Shown piece after piece: positions 19,430 through 28,314 of a stretch of DNA of 64,000 nucleotides (the stretch's first letter is position 1; every line of letters begins with the position of its first letter). A program made the position numbers and the translations under genes. This DNA is from Chitinophagales bacterium (GTDB taxonomy: Bacteria; Bacteroidota; Bacteroidia; Chitinophagales; UBA2359). Below the pieces are notes generated by a model. It was not told the origin of the DNA. It worked only from the letters and a program-made list of their open reading frames with translations, and did no database searches. Where the stretch lies: contig JAWKLZ010000002.1 of NCBI GenBank assembly GCA_041392475.1, forward strand, positions 1,062,501 to 1,126,500. Direction: 5' to 3'.

Positions 19430-19873
19430 TTAAAAAGTCATTTCTTTTGGTTGCTGTGCTTGGTGTGGATGTTCGGCATCTGTATAAATGAATAATTTCT
19501 TAATCATTTGACGACCAAGACGATTTTTCGGCAACATACCTCTGACCGCTTTTTCCATTACATCAGTAGGTTTGTGTTGCAACATTTCTTTGGCGGTGCG
19601 TCTTCTTTGTCCACCAGGATAGCCGCTATGTCTAATGTACTCTTTGGCGTTCATCTTATTACCTGTAAATCGAATTTTATCCGCATTCACAATAATCACA
19701 TAATCACCATCATCAATATGAGGAGTATAAGAGGGTTTGTGTTTACCACGTAAAATAGTAGCAATACGAGTAGCCAAACGACCAACAATCATATCTTCTG
19801 CATCTACTATATACCACTCTCGTGTTACGTCCTCTTTTCGGGTTGAAACTGTTTTATAACTCAGTGTATTCAC
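19430..19873 (-). CDS. rplM: 50S ribosomal protein L13
   Basis: The 147-residue protein matches L13: REWYIVDAEDMIVGRLATRIA, LRGKHKPSYTPHIDDGDYVI, and VRGMLPKNRLGRQMIKKL. It is an early-assembly protein of the large subunit. As first gene of the operon it is preceded by a good Bacteroidota-type promoter (19924-19954). Confidence 0.98.
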   Translation of the reverse strand: MNTLSYKTVSTRKEDVTREWYIVDAEDMIVGRLATRIATILRGKHKPSYTPHIDDGDYVIIVNADKIRFTGNKMNAKEYIRHSGYPGGQRRRTAKEMLQHKPTDVMEKAVRGMLPKNRLGRQMIKKLFIYTDAEHPHQAQQPKEMTF

Positions 19874-19923
19874 CGCATTCTATTTTTTGCTGTGAGAAAA
19901 ATCTTTTTCTTAAAAATTGAGCG

Positions 19924-19954
19924 CAAAGATACTATTATAGCTCAAGATAAACAA
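19924..19954 (-). promoter_or_regulatory. Promoter of the rplM operon
   Basis: On the minus strand a TTG (19954-19952) is followed after exactly 20 nt by TATCTTTG (19931-19924), matching the Bacteroidota -33 TTTG and -7 TAnnTTTG consensus. The predicted start is about 40-45 nt ahead of the rplM ATG. Confidence 0.72.
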
Positions 19955-20356
19955 GCATTCTTTATAAATTTATGTTGAATCAATTATTAAAACATTGGTT
20001 TACAGTCAAAATTTCGCACAGAAATTTTAGCCCCCTTGAAAAAAGGTTAAACATACTATTGTCATAGTTTATGCGTTTTATCAAAGTGCATTAAACCATG
20101 ATTTAGTTGCATTATCAAACCATACTGATAGTACTAAAACCAAATGAATATTATGATACCTTTTCTCTACTTAAGTAACAAAGAAAAGTTAATTTTACAA
20201 TCAATTGGCTATTTTTGAAACAAAGGGGAAGGCTAAATAAAGTGTGAGATTATTTTTCTTCATCACTCATTGTAGAAACCTTTTTACCCACTTATGCTTT
20301 ATTTAGAAGTATTTTTTTTCAAAACCTTATTTTCTGTTTTAAACGATTCTAATGCT
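19955..20356. other. Intergenic region, no gene seen
   Basis: Together with the rplM leader this makes a 483-bp gap between divergent genes. The stretch is AT-rich, with no credible frame, tRNA-like fold or strong repeat. The right side must contain the promoter of the secreted protein at 20357, which I could not place. Confidence 0.5.
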
Positions 20357-20905
20357 ATGGCACGAAAAATCATTGTGTGCACACTTTGCTTAATAGTCAC
20401 TAGTTCACTTGCTTTTGCTCAAAAAAAATGGATCCCCACTGATGTCCAGACATCTACTATCTTGGTTGAGCGGTTTAAATATCAAGACCCTAGTAATACT
20501 CTAACTGACATTGATGAGTTTTTTGAAGACGATAGAGATGATTTCATAGAAGAAACCAATGAAAATTTGGAAGCTTACAATGAAAAATTAGAGCCTGTTT
20601 TTAAAAAATATAAATACGGTTATAAACTAGTTGCAGTAGGAAAGATTGATGAGTTGTATCCAGACAAAAATGAATATCGCTACATCCTTCGAAGAGAAGC
20701 TTTTTTTGGAAACAAAAAAACCTTAAATCTTGACACAAAAAAAGTAGAAGACGATTCTTATTTTGCTTATCGATATTATTTCTATGATAGAAAAACAAAA
20801 GAATCTTATCCTTACTATTATTTTTCAGGTGACCAGTGGGAACAGTTGAAAAGAATTGTACATTGGCTCAATAAATCTGATAATCAGACTGTTTCAGGTC
20901 AGTAG
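20357..20905 (+). CDS. Secreted hypothetical protein
   Basis: The ATG at 20357 is chosen since it starts a textbook signal peptide (MARKIIVCTLCLIVTSSLAFA, cleaved near AFAQ); the frame upstream adds a poor 21-residue leader. The mature protein (about 160 residues) is charged, with DIDEFFEDDRDDFIEETNE and many tyrosines (YRYILRREAFF, YFAYRYYFYD, YPYYYF). This suggests a small periplasmic beta-sheet domain. I do not recognise a family. It is followed by a terminator shared with guaB. Confidence 0.75.
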   Translation: MARKIIVCTLCLIVTSSLAFAQKKWIPTDVQTSTILVERFKYQDPSNTLTDIDEFFEDDRDDFIEETNENLEAYNEKLEPVFKKYKYGYKLVAVGKIDELYPDKNEYRYILRREAFFGNKKTLNLDTKKVEDDSYFAYRYYFYDRKTKESYPYYYFSGDQWEQLKRIVHWLNKSDNQTVSGQ

Positions 20906-20990
20906 GAATATTGAAGGAAAAATCAAATAACTAAATTTGTTTTGATTTCTCCCCATTTAAACTAAGAAGAATTAAAACCTCCAATTTTAG

Positions 20991-21030
20991 AAACCGTCCT
21001 CAAACAATCATTTCGAGGACGGTTTTATTT
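20991..21030. terminator. Shared terminator between convergent genes
   Basis: An 11-bp perfect stem (20991-21001 with 21015-21025) is followed on the plus strand by TTTTATTTTT. It lies between the convergent secreted protein and guaB stops, so it likely ends the plus-strand transcript and may also stop guaB transcription. Confidence 0.85.
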
Positions 21031-21040
21031 TTGTACTTTG

Positions 21041-22501
21041 TTAAGCCGAAACGCTATAATTTGGAGCTTCTTTCGTAATCTGAACATCATGTGGGTGGCT
21101 CTCCCGCAAACCTGCACTGGTAATTCTAATAAATCGAGCATCTTCTCGCAAGTTTTCAATAGTAGCCGTACCACAATATCCCATTCCTTGCTGCAAACCA
21201 CCAATTAATTGAAATACAGTATCTTCCAATTTCCCTTTATATGCTACCCTGCCTTCAATACCTTCAGGTACTAACTTTTTAGCTCCTTCTTGAAAATACC
21301 TGTCTTTACTCCCTTTTTGCATTGCTCCAATAGAACCCATACCTCTGTAAACCTTATATTTACGTCCTTGATATAGTTCCGTAGCACCGGGGCTTTCCTC
21401 ACAACCTGCAAAAATACTTCCCATCATACACGTTGCTGCACCCGCTGCAATCGCTTTCACCAAATCACCAGAATATTTGATACCTCCATCTGCAATGACA
21501 GGTATACCATAAGGTTTAGCCGCTTCAGCACAATCATATATAGCCGTAATTTGTGGAACACCTACACCTGCCACTATTCTCGTTGTGCAGATGGAACCAG
21601 GTCCAATGCCTACTTTCACTGCATCAGCCCCAGCTTCAATAAGCGCAACTGTACCGCTTGCCGTAGCCACATTCCCTGCAATCACTTGTAAGTCTGGAAA
21701 AGTATCTTTTACCTCCCTCACTGTTTGTAGTACTCCTTCTGAATGTCCATGTGCCGTATCTATCACAATTACATCTGCCTGTGATTCTGCTAATTTGGCA
21801 ACGTGGTGTAAGGTATTTTTTCCTACTCCTACTGCTGCACCAACGAGCAAACGCCCATAAACATCTTTTGCAGCATGAGGATACTGAATTGCTTTTTCGA
21901 TATCCTTAATGGTAATCAAGCCTTTGAGCTTCCCATTTTTATCTACAATCGGCAATTTCTCAATTTTATGCCGCATCAAAATACCCTTTGCTTCTTCTAA
22001 AGTAGTCCCTGCAGGTGCAGTAATGAGATGCTTGCTCGTCATTGCTTCTTGAATACTTTTGTTGTGGTCAGTTTCGAAGCGGATGTCTCGATTGGTGATA
22101 ATGCCTACCAATATACCATTTTCATCGGTGATAGGTACGCCTGAAATTTTGTATTTGGCCATCAAATCATCAGCCTCAAATACTTTATGACTTGGCGACA
22201 GAAAGAATGGATCATTGATAACCACATTCTGGGAGCGTTTGACCATATCTATCTGCTCTGTTTGCGACTCAATAGACATATTTTTGTGTATAATACCAAT
22301 ACCTCCTTGTCGTGCCATTGCTACCGCCATTCGTGCCTCGGTGACAGTGTCCATACCTGCACTAATAATAGGTATGTTCAGACGAATTTTTGGAGTAAGC
22401 CACGTAGAAAGTTGGACATCTTTGGGGAGAACATGGGAGTGATCAGGAAGTAGTAAAACATCATCGAAGGTGAGTCCTTCTTTTATTAACTTGTACATCA
22501 T
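21041..22501 (-). CDS. guaB: IMP dehydrogenase
   Basis: The 486-residue enzyme oxidises IMP to XMP with NAD+, the committed step of GTP synthesis. The TIM barrel contains the loop GIGPGSICTTR with nucleophile C305 and the YRGMGSIGAM flap. Two CBS domains (about 95-205) are inserted, as in typical bacterial enzymes, and allow nucleotide control. A TATCTTTG at 22546-22539 (minus) is a likely -7 element, without a clear -33 TTG. It is divergent from purM, another purine gene. Confidence 0.98.
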   Translation of the reverse strand: MMYKLIKEGLTFDDVLLLPDHSHVLPKDVQLSTWLTPKIRLNIPIISAGMDTVTEARMAVAMARQGGIGIIHKNMSIESQTEQIDMVKRSQNVVINDPFFLSPSHKVFEADDLMAKYKISGVPITDENGILVGIITNRDIRFETDHNKSIQEAMTSKHLITAPAGTTLEEAKGILMRHKIEKLPIVDKNGKLKGLITIKDIEKAIQYPHAAKDVYGRLLVGAAVGVGKNTLHHVAKLAESQADVIVIDTAHGHSEGVLQTVREVKDTFPDLQVIAGNVATASGTVALIEAGADAVKVGIGPGSICTTRIVAGVGVPQITAIYDCAEAAKPYGIPVIADGGIKYSGDLVKAIAAGAATCMMGSIFAGCEESPGATELYQGRKYKVYRGMGSIGAMQKGSKDRYFQEGAKKLVPEGIEGRVAYKGKLEDTVFQLIGGLQQGMGYCGTATIENLREDARFIRITSAGLRESHPHDVQITKEAPNYSVSA

Positions 22502-22697
22502 TGTGAATTTTTTCAGCGATTTGCAAAAAAAATTCGTGCAAAGATAATAGATTTTTTGCCAATGAAAATCGAAATAACAGTGAAAATGAAAATTATAGCC
22601 AATAATTGTGCTTCTCTTGCTTCAATATCCAATAATTCTCAAAAAAACTAGAACTTCGCAACACAAACATGATTCAACAATATCAACAATTCAACAA

Positions 22698-23774
22698 ATG
22701 AACCAAAAACAGAGTGGCTTAGACATAAATTTGGGAAATGAGTGTTCTAAAAATGCTTACAACTGGTCAAAAAAGACTTTTGAGAATAGAAAAGGAAAGG
22801 CTGGAGATTTGGCTTTAGACATTGAAGGTGGTTTTGCGAATATGCTACAATTTGGTAAAATGAGGATTGGGATTGCTTCTGATGGCATTGGCACAAAAAT
22901 AGAATTAGCAGAACGCAGCCGTATATACGATACACTTGGCTACGATTTATTGGCAATGGTGGCCGATGACTTGGTAGCAGGTGGCTTTGAACCTACCAAT
23001 ATTTCTAATATCATTGATGTGGATTTACTCGATTATGACACAATTGATGCGCTTATGAAAGGTCTACACGATGCGTGTAATTTTGCAGGAGTAGCCATCT
23101 CAGGGGGTGAGATTGCAGAACTGGGCAATCGCATAAGTGGATATGGTGAGGGGATGCACTTTAATTGGTGTTCGACTGCTGTTGGAGTTTTGCATGAAAG
23201 TTTGCAGAAACCAATTGATGGCCAAAATATTGAAGTGGGTGATGCGGTGATTAGCTTGCAAAGTCGAGGCTTTCGCAGCAATGGTTTTTCGCTGATTCGT
23301 AGAATTATGCAACAGACCTATGGTGATTTGTGGCATGTTCAATCTTATGACGAGCAAACAACTTGGGGCGAAAAACTGCTAACTCCTTCTTTGGTTTTTT
23401 CACCTGCTATTATGAGTTTACTCAATGCGGGTTTCCAATTAAATGGAATTGCTCATATTACTGGTGGAGGCATTGCGGATAATTTTCAAAGGGTATTGAA
23501 AAAAGCAGGAGTAGGCGCAGAATTAGATAATTTGTTTCCTCCTCATTTGGTAATGCAAAGGCTTCAAAAATTGGGTGATGTCGATACGAACAAAGCTTAT
23601 TTGTATTGGAATATGGGTAATGGGATGTTGATTGTCTTGCCACAAACTTCTGCGGATGAGGCTTTTTCTTTGCTGGGGGATAGTGGTTATAACGCACGCA
23701 TTGCAGGACAAATCGTTGAAGGTAAATTCGTTCACATTGTTACGGATAGTGTCGATTTGAAGGAAACTTATTGA
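22698..23774 (+). CDS. purM: Phosphoribosylformylglycinamidine cyclo-ligase
   Basis: I chose the ATG at 22698 (358 residues, MNQKQSGLDINLGNE) because the 30 residues upstream are not family-like. The enzyme closes the imidazole ring to give AIR in purine synthesis. Seen are KMRIGIASDGIGTK, the GGEIAEL strand, SRGFRSNGFSLIRRI and ITGGGIADN. It is divergent from guaB across about 200 bp, so the two purine genes may share regulation. Confidence 0.93.
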   Translation: MNQKQSGLDINLGNECSKNAYNWSKKTFENRKGKAGDLALDIEGGFANMLQFGKMRIGIASDGIGTKIELAERSRIYDTLGYDLLAMVADDLVAGGFEPTNISNIIDVDLLDYDTIDALMKGLHDACNFAGVAISGGEIAELGNRISGYGEGMHFNWCSTAVGVLHESLQKPIDGQNIEVGDAVISLQSRGFRSNGFSLIRRIMQQTYGDLWHVQSYDEQTTWGEKLLTPSLVFSPAIMSLLNAGFQLNGIAHITGGGIADNFQRVLKKAGVGAELDNLFPPHLVMQRLQKLGDVDTNKAYLYWNMGNGMLIVLPQTSADEAFSLLGDSGYNARIAGQIVEGKFVHIVTDSVDLKETY

Positions 23775-23803
23775 AAGGCAAATATTGATTTTCCATACCT
23801 TTG
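23771..23803 (+). promoter_or_regulatory. Candidate promoter of the Nfu gene
   Basis: TTG (23771-23773) and TACCTTTG (23796-23803) are separated by 22 nt. The motif is slightly wide against the 20-nt spacing seen elsewhere in this window, but lies about 65 nt before the chosen start of the Nfu-like gene. Confidence 0.5.
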
Positions 23804-23869
23804 CAAACCAAAAGCAATCATTGGTTGTTTAAGCAATGTTGTTTATCTGATACAAAAAAATACATAGTA

Positions 23870-24481
23870 ATGATAGGTTCAAAAAGAGTGGTAAGCATTT
23901 ACACCGAAGCAACACCGAATCCAGAAACCATGAAATTCGTGTTGAATAAGATGTTGTATGCTCAAAATAGTGCTGATTTTCCTACTCGTGAGGATGCAGA
24001 GGGAGCTTCTGATTTGGCAATTGGCTTGTTTGATGAATTTCCGTATGTCAAAGGTGTTTTTATTATGAACAACTTTGTAACGGTTACGAAAACACCTACT
24101 ACTGAATGGTTTGAGGTGGTTCCCGATATTCGAGAATATATCCGTCAATATGTAGAAGAGGAGGGTCATATAATTGATGAAAATGTACTTCGACAAAAAC
24201 TAGCGGACAAACCAGGTGGCGACCCAAATGAAGTGAGTGTGGACGATTCTGAAATAGAAGTAAAAATCAAAGAATTGATTAAAACGTATGTGCAACCTGC
24301 GGTAGAAATGGACGGCGGCAGTATTGTATTTCGGTCTTACAATGAAGGCATCGTTTACTTGGGAATGCAGGGTTCTTGTAGTGGCTGCCCTTCTTCTACG
24401 GTAACACTCAAGGCGGGCATTGAAGGTCTGATGAAACGCATGATTCCAGAAATCATATCGGTCGAAGCTGAAATGATGTAA
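23870..24481 (+). CDS. Nfu/NifU-type Fe-S cluster scaffold or carrier
   Basis: The ATG at 23870 gives 203 residues (MIGSKRVVSIYTEATPNPET). The N-terminal Nfu_N domain (about 8-95) has EATPNPETMKFVLNK and VFIMNNFVTVTK. The C-terminal NifU-like domain (about 125-200) has the cluster-binding CxxC in GSCSGCPSSTVTLKAGIE. The family accepts and delivers [4Fe-4S] clusters to apoproteins and is a housekeeping component, not evidence of nitrogen fixation. The regulator gene follows after 85 bp. Confidence 0.94.
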   Translation: MIGSKRVVSIYTEATPNPETMKFVLNKMLYAQNSADFPTREDAEGASDLAIGLFDEFPYVKGVFIMNNFVTVTKTPTTEWFEVVPDIREYIRQYVEEEGHIIDENVLRQKLADKPGGDPNEVSVDDSEIEVKIKELIKTYVQPAVEMDGGSIVFRSYNEGIVYLGMQGSCSGCPSSTVTLKAGIEGLMKRMIPEIISVEAEMM

Positions 24482-24506
24482 TCAACAAATCCATTTTGAA
24501 TGATAG

Positions 24507-24544
24507 AATGAGTGGATTTTGAAAAAAAATGAGCTCCACTCATT
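24507..24544. repeat. Inverted repeat between Nfu and regulator genes
   Basis: AATGAGTGGA (24507-24516) and TCCACTCATT (24535-24544) form a 10-bp stem with an 18-nt loop, and the symmetry continues imperfectly outward. There is no T-run. It could be a weak terminator, a processing site, or an operator for the following regulator. Confidence 0.5.
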
Positions 24545-24566
24545 CATCATTAATACAAACAACCTT

Positions 24567-25247
24567 ATGAACCCCAAAAAAGTAAAGATATTGATTGTTG
24601 ATGATGAAGCGGATGTATTGGAATTTATGCGCTATAATCTCAAAAAAGAAGGATTCCAAGTATTTATTGCACCTGATGGCGTTGAGGCCATTAAGATTGC
24701 ACAAAAAGAAATTCCGCATTTAGTTGTTTTGGATATTATGATGCCTGAAATGGACGGACTGCAAGCTTGTAAGGAATTACGGGCATTGCCAGAACTTCAA
24801 CATACATTGATTACTTTTTTAACAGCTCGTAGCGAAGAGTTTACTCAAGTGATGGGTTTAGAAATCGGAGCAGATGATTACATTACCAAACCTGTAAAAC
24901 CGAGATTGTTTATCAGCAAAGTAAAGTCACTCTTACGCCGTTATTCCAAGCAAGACACAGAAGATGTCATTGTTGTCAATGACATAGAAATTAATCGAGA
25001 TACATTCACTATCAAAAAAGGAGATGAGATAATAGAACTGCCCCGCAAAGAATTTAAGTTGATTTATTTGCTTGCTTCTAAACCAGGCAAAGTTTTCACT
25101 CGTGAAAAAATTCTAACGAGTGTATGGGGAACAGATGTAATTGTCAATGACCGAACTATTGATGTACATATCAGAAAACTTCGTGAAAAAATCGGCAATG
25201 AATACATCAAAACTATCAAAGGAATAGGCTATAAATTTGAACTATAA
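24567..25247 (+). CDS. OmpR/PhoB-family response regulator
   Basis: The ATG at 24567 gives 226 residues. The receiver domain has acidic D12/D13, phospho-acceptor D56 (VVLDIMMPEMDG), a switch Thr in FLTARSEE and the lysine in YITKPVKP. The C-terminal winged helix (about 130-226) has LPRKEFKLIYLLASKPGKVFTREKIL and RTIDVHIRKLREKIG, typical of PhoB/OmpR DNA-binding domains. No kinase gene is adjacent. Such proteins bind direct repeats with 10-11 bp phasing; a candidate of that kind lies before the TonB receptor at 60614. Confidence 0.95.
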   Translation: MNPKKVKILIVDDEADVLEFMRYNLKKEGFQVFIAPDGVEAIKIAQKEIPHLVVLDIMMPEMDGLQACKELRALPELQHTLITFLTARSEEFTQVMGLEIGADDYITKPVKPRLFISKVKSLLRRYSKQDTEDVIVVNDIEINRDTFTIKKGDEIIELPRKEFKLIYLLASKPGKVFTREKILTSVWGTDVIVNDRTIDVHIRKLREKIGNEYIKTIKGIGYKFEL

Positions 25248-25373
25248 GTATAAAATAAATCTCTCCAAACTAATATTTCCTCCCTTTATACTACCATTTG
25301 ACAGGACAAATTGCATATATTTACGAGTCAAAGAGATTAACTTCAAATATATATAAAAGATAACTCCTTAGGT

Positions 25374-26426
25374 ATGAAAACAATCAAGGGTCCTGCCATT
25401 TTTTTAGCACAATTTGTAGGTGATAAATCACCATTTGATACATTGGAAGGAATGTGTCGGTGGGCATCGGACTTGGGTTTTAAAGGTATTCAAATTCCCA
25501 CTTGGGAAAAACACCTGATTGACCTACAATTGGCAGCTGAAAGCAAAACTTACTGCGATGAGTTAAAAGGTAAAGTGGCAGAGCATGGATTGGAAATCAC
25601 CGAATTATCTACTCATCTTCAAGGACAGTTAATAGCTGTTCATCCTGCTTACAATGAAATGTTCGATGGTTTTGCAGACCCTTCTGTGCGAAATAATCCA
25701 AAGGCTCGGACTGAATGGGCAAAGCAACAACTCCTATGGGCAGCAAAAGCAAGTCAAAATTTAGGACTATATGCTCATGTAACCTTTTCGGGTTCATTGC
25801 TTTGGCATACTATATATCCTTGGCCTCAACGTCCCGCAGGTTTGGTAGAAACAGGCTTCAAAGAATTGGCGAATCGCTGGACACCTATCCTCAATACTTT
25901 TGACGAAGTTGGAGTAGATCTCTGTTATGAGTTGCATCCGGGTGAAGATCTGCACGATGGCATCACATTTGAGCGATTTTTAGAAGTCACCAACAACCAT
26001 CCTCGTGCCAATATTCTATACGATCCGAGCCATTTTGTATTGCAGCAACTGGATTATTTGGCATTTATAGATATATACCATGAACGCATCAAGATGTTTC
26101 ATGTCAAAGATGCTGAATTTAATCCTTCTGGAAGAGCAGGCGTATATGGAGGATACGAAAGTTGGATCAATCGCCCAGGACGTTTTCGTTCCTTAGGTGA
26201 CGGACAGGTTGATTTTGTAGGCATATTTAGCAAACTAACCCAATATGATTTTGACGGATGGGCTGTAATGGAATGGGAATGTTGTTTGAAACATCCCGAA
26301 GATGGAGCAACAGAAGGAGCCATTTTTATTGCAGACCACATCATTCGTGTGACAGAAAGAGCCTTTGATGACTTTGCAGGCACGGGAGCGGATGAAGCAA
26401 TAAATAAGAGAATATTAGGGATATAA
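25374..26426 (+). CDS. Sugar phosphate isomerase/epimerase (AP endonuclease 2 TIM barrel)
   Basis: The 350-residue protein is a xylose-isomerase-like TIM barrel. Metal-ligand segments typical of the family are visible: CYELHPGED, ILYDPSHF, MFHVKDAEF and VMEWECC. It should be a cytoplasmic, divalent-metal enzyme acting on a sugar or inositol derivative. The full-length GPAIFLAQFVGD start and the YESWINRPGRFR insert suggest the subgroup found near sugar dehydrogenases, but no dehydrogenase is adjacent. The next gene starts 10 bp downstream and is probably in the same transcript. Confidence 0.9.
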   Translation: MKTIKGPAIFLAQFVGDKSPFDTLEGMCRWASDLGFKGIQIPTWEKHLIDLQLAAESKTYCDELKGKVAEHGLEITELSTHLQGQLIAVHPAYNEMFDGFADPSVRNNPKARTEWAKQQLLWAAKASQNLGLYAHVTFSGSLLWHTIYPWPQRPAGLVETGFKELANRWTPILNTFDEVGVDLCYELHPGEDLHDGITFERFLEVTNNHPRANILYDPSHFVLQQLDYLAFIDIYHERIKMFHVKDAEFNPSGRAGVYGGYESWINRPGRFRSLGDGQVDFVGIFSKLTQYDFDGWAVMEWECCLKHPEDGATEGAIFIADHIIRVTERAFDDFAGTGADEAINKRILGI

Positions 26427-26436
26427 TAGTGATTAA

Positions 26437-27231
26437 ATGAAAATGCAAGATGATTTCTACATAGGTTGGCAGCCCAAATCTCCTCATTCTTATACAAAAG
26501 CTATGAGTTTGTTTATTGGTTTTTTGCTCATTGTCGTACCTTTATCGGCGTTTTTATTGGTTAACAGTCAAAATAATTTTTCTACTGCCCGTTTTGAGTT
26601 TGGTAAAACGACTGAAATTGAAGGAATTTTGGTTAAAGATCCAGTTCCAATGTTAAAATTAGAGGCAAGCAAAACTTCTGATGGAAAAACCCATTATCAA
26701 AATATATTGTTGGTGGCTTTTGGAAAGCGAGGAGCTAAAGGTGATATCAGGAAGATGGAGCAAGAAAATGGCGATTTGCAGGGGAAACTTGTCCGACTAA
26801 AAGGAACGTTGATTTATGGAGATGGTAAAACTTTGTTGGAGTTGACTGAAGGAAAGGAGGCATTGTTGGATGTAAAAACAGTAGCAAACATCTTTATTTC
26901 GCAAGAAGAAAAATATGGTACAACCACATTGAAAGGTGAAATTATTGATCCAAAGTGTTATTTTGGTGTGATGAAACCTGGTGAGGGAAAAATACACCGT
27001 TCTTGTGCCATTCGCTGCATTTCGGGAGGTATTCCACCTGTATTGAGAATCAAAGATACCGAAGGAAATACGGATTATTGTCTTTTGGTGGGAAGCAACG
27101 GCGAGAACATAAATGATAAGATATTGGAGTACGTGGCAAGCCCAATTGAAATTAGCGGTCAGTTGTCAAAATTAGACGATTGGCTGCTGTTTAGAGTAGA
27201 TTTTGATGCTGGTTTTAAACTTTTGTACTAA
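26437..27231 (+). CDS. Membrane-anchored protein of unknown function with Cys motif
   Basis: The 264-residue protein has a short N-terminal tail, one transmembrane helix (about 23-45) and an extracytoplasmic domain. The region 80-150 is beta-rich and resembles an OB-like fold (LQGKLVRLKGTLIYGDGKT). Residues about 165-205 hold a dense conserved-looking block: DPKCYFGVMKPGEGK, HRSCAIRCISGGIPP, with three cysteines and glycines suited to metal or cofactor binding. A last beta segment follows (IEISGQLSKLDDWLLFRVD). It begins 10 bp after the sugar isomerase. I do not recognise a named family and assign no function. Confidence 0.78.
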   Translation: MKMQDDFYIGWQPKSPHSYTKAMSLFIGFLLIVVPLSAFLLVNSQNNFSTARFEFGKTTEIEGILVKDPVPMLKLEASKTSDGKTHYQNILLVAFGKRGAKGDIRKMEQENGDLQGKLVRLKGTLIYGDGKTLLELTEGKEALLDVKTVANIFISQEEKYGTTTLKGEIIDPKCYFGVMKPGEGKIHRSCAIRCISGGIPPVLRIKDTEGNTDYCLLVGSNGENINDKILEYVASPIEISGQLSKLDDWLLFRVDFDAGFKLLY

Positions 27232-27383
27232 AAAAAAGCTTTAATTAGCATTGACGTTTAAATGACAAAATATAGATGATGTTGTTAAACCCATTCAATA
27301 GCACAAAAGTCTAACCAAAGTAGAAACAATATTTTTCTATCAAATTAAAAATAATAATCATTAACCAATAAACCTTTTAAAAT

Positions 27384-28127
27384 ATGTCAACAATCTTCAA
27401 ACGTTTTCAGATATTTTCTTCGCTACTACTTGTAGCATGTTTGGCAATGTTCTTCAATGCTTGTGATACAACTACGGGTACAGACCCATGTGAAACAGTT
27501 AATTGTATCAATGGTGATTGTCTAGTTAGCGCAACAGGCGATCCTTTCTGTAATTGTAACCCTGGATTCAGTGGTCCTACTTGCGAAACAGTAGATGACC
27601 CTTGTTCTGCCGTTCAATGTCCGTCCAACGCTACTTGTTTGATAGACAGTGTCACAGGAGAGGCTTACTGTGAGTGTGACTTAGGCTATGAAGGGGATAA
27701 TTGTGATGTTGAAATCAGAAGTAAATTCTTAGGTACTTACACAGGGAAAGTAACTTATACAGATGGAGATATTTTCACCGATTTTGCGCAAAGCGTCACC
27801 GTCACCGCAGACCCAAGCAATATTGAGCAGTTTTTCATCAACAATTTTGAAGACTACTCTATTCCTTCAGCCGAGCGTTTTTCTTTCTTGTCAAAAGTTA
27901 GACCGATTGACCAAAAAGCAAATACCTTTGAGATATTAAACAGCTACACCAAAGATTATATATTGGATGGCGTTCAATACAGAGTAAGATATAGTGGCAC
28001 AGGTTTAGGAACAAGAAACGAGGCCAATGGACATATGGTCATTGAATACAAAGTAGAGGACATTAATCCATCTACAAATGTAGTGATTTCGTCTCTTACC
28101 AATATCTTGACTTTGACACCTCAATAA
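27384..28127 (+). CDS. EGF-like domain lipoprotein (two repeats)
   Basis: The 247-residue protein has a lipoprotein-type signal ending FFNAC (C27), then two EGF-like domains (about 33-68 and 73-108) with the six-Cys pattern (CETVNCINGDC, CNCNPGFSGPTC; CSAVQCPSNATC, CECDLGYEGDNC). A C-terminal beta-rich domain of about 135 residues follows (FLGTYTGKVTYTDGD onward). It is likely displayed on the cell surface or periplasmic face. It is a tandem paralogue of the gene at 28315, whose C-terminal domain and 3' flank are almost the same DNA. Confidence 0.88.
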   Translation: MSTIFKRFQIFSSLLLVACLAMFFNACDTTTGTDPCETVNCINGDCLVSATGDPFCNCNPGFSGPTCETVDDPCSAVQCPSNATCLIDSVTGEAYCECDLGYEGDNCDVEIRSKFLGTYTGKVTYTDGDIFTDFAQSVTVTADPSNIEQFFINNFEDYSIPSAERFSFLSKVRPIDQKANTFEILNSYTKDYILDGVQYRVRYSGTGLGTRNEANGHMVIEYKVEDINPSTNVVISSLTNILTLTPQ

Positions 28128-28128
28128 A

Positions 28129-28175
28129 CAGTCGAAAGACTTTAGATAAAAAACAGTCGAAAGACTTTAGATAAA
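28129..28175 (+). repeat. Two direct copies of a short repeat after the first EGF gene
   Basis: The unit AACAGTCGAAAGACTTTAGATAAA occurs twice back to back (from about 28129 and about 28152); a single copy follows the second EGF gene at about 29505. Each holds the mini-palindrome AGTC-GAAA-GACT. Confidence 0.75.
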
Positions 28176-28184
28176 AGACAAAAG

Positions 28185-28222
28185 AAAGTGGATGTGTTTT
28201 CAATAACGCATCCACTTTTTTG
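28185..28222 (+). terminator. Terminator of the first EGF gene
   Basis: A stem of about 12 bp (AAAGTGGATGTG with CGCATCCACTTT, one G-T pair) with a loop of about 10 nt is followed by a T-run. The same terminator is duplicated at 29539. Confidence 0.88.
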
Positions 28223-28314
28223 TGGGTGTTAATGTTCAAAAAGTCAGTAAATAATAGCATATATTTTGTTAAAATGGTAAATTTGCTCATTGCTAACCAA
28301 TTACTCTTTGAAAT

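Noticed and set aside
23870..24481. Nitrogen-fixation gene nifU
   Set aside because: The domain order (Nfu_N plus C-terminal CxxC domain) is that of housekeeping Nfu proteins, and no nif gene is seen.
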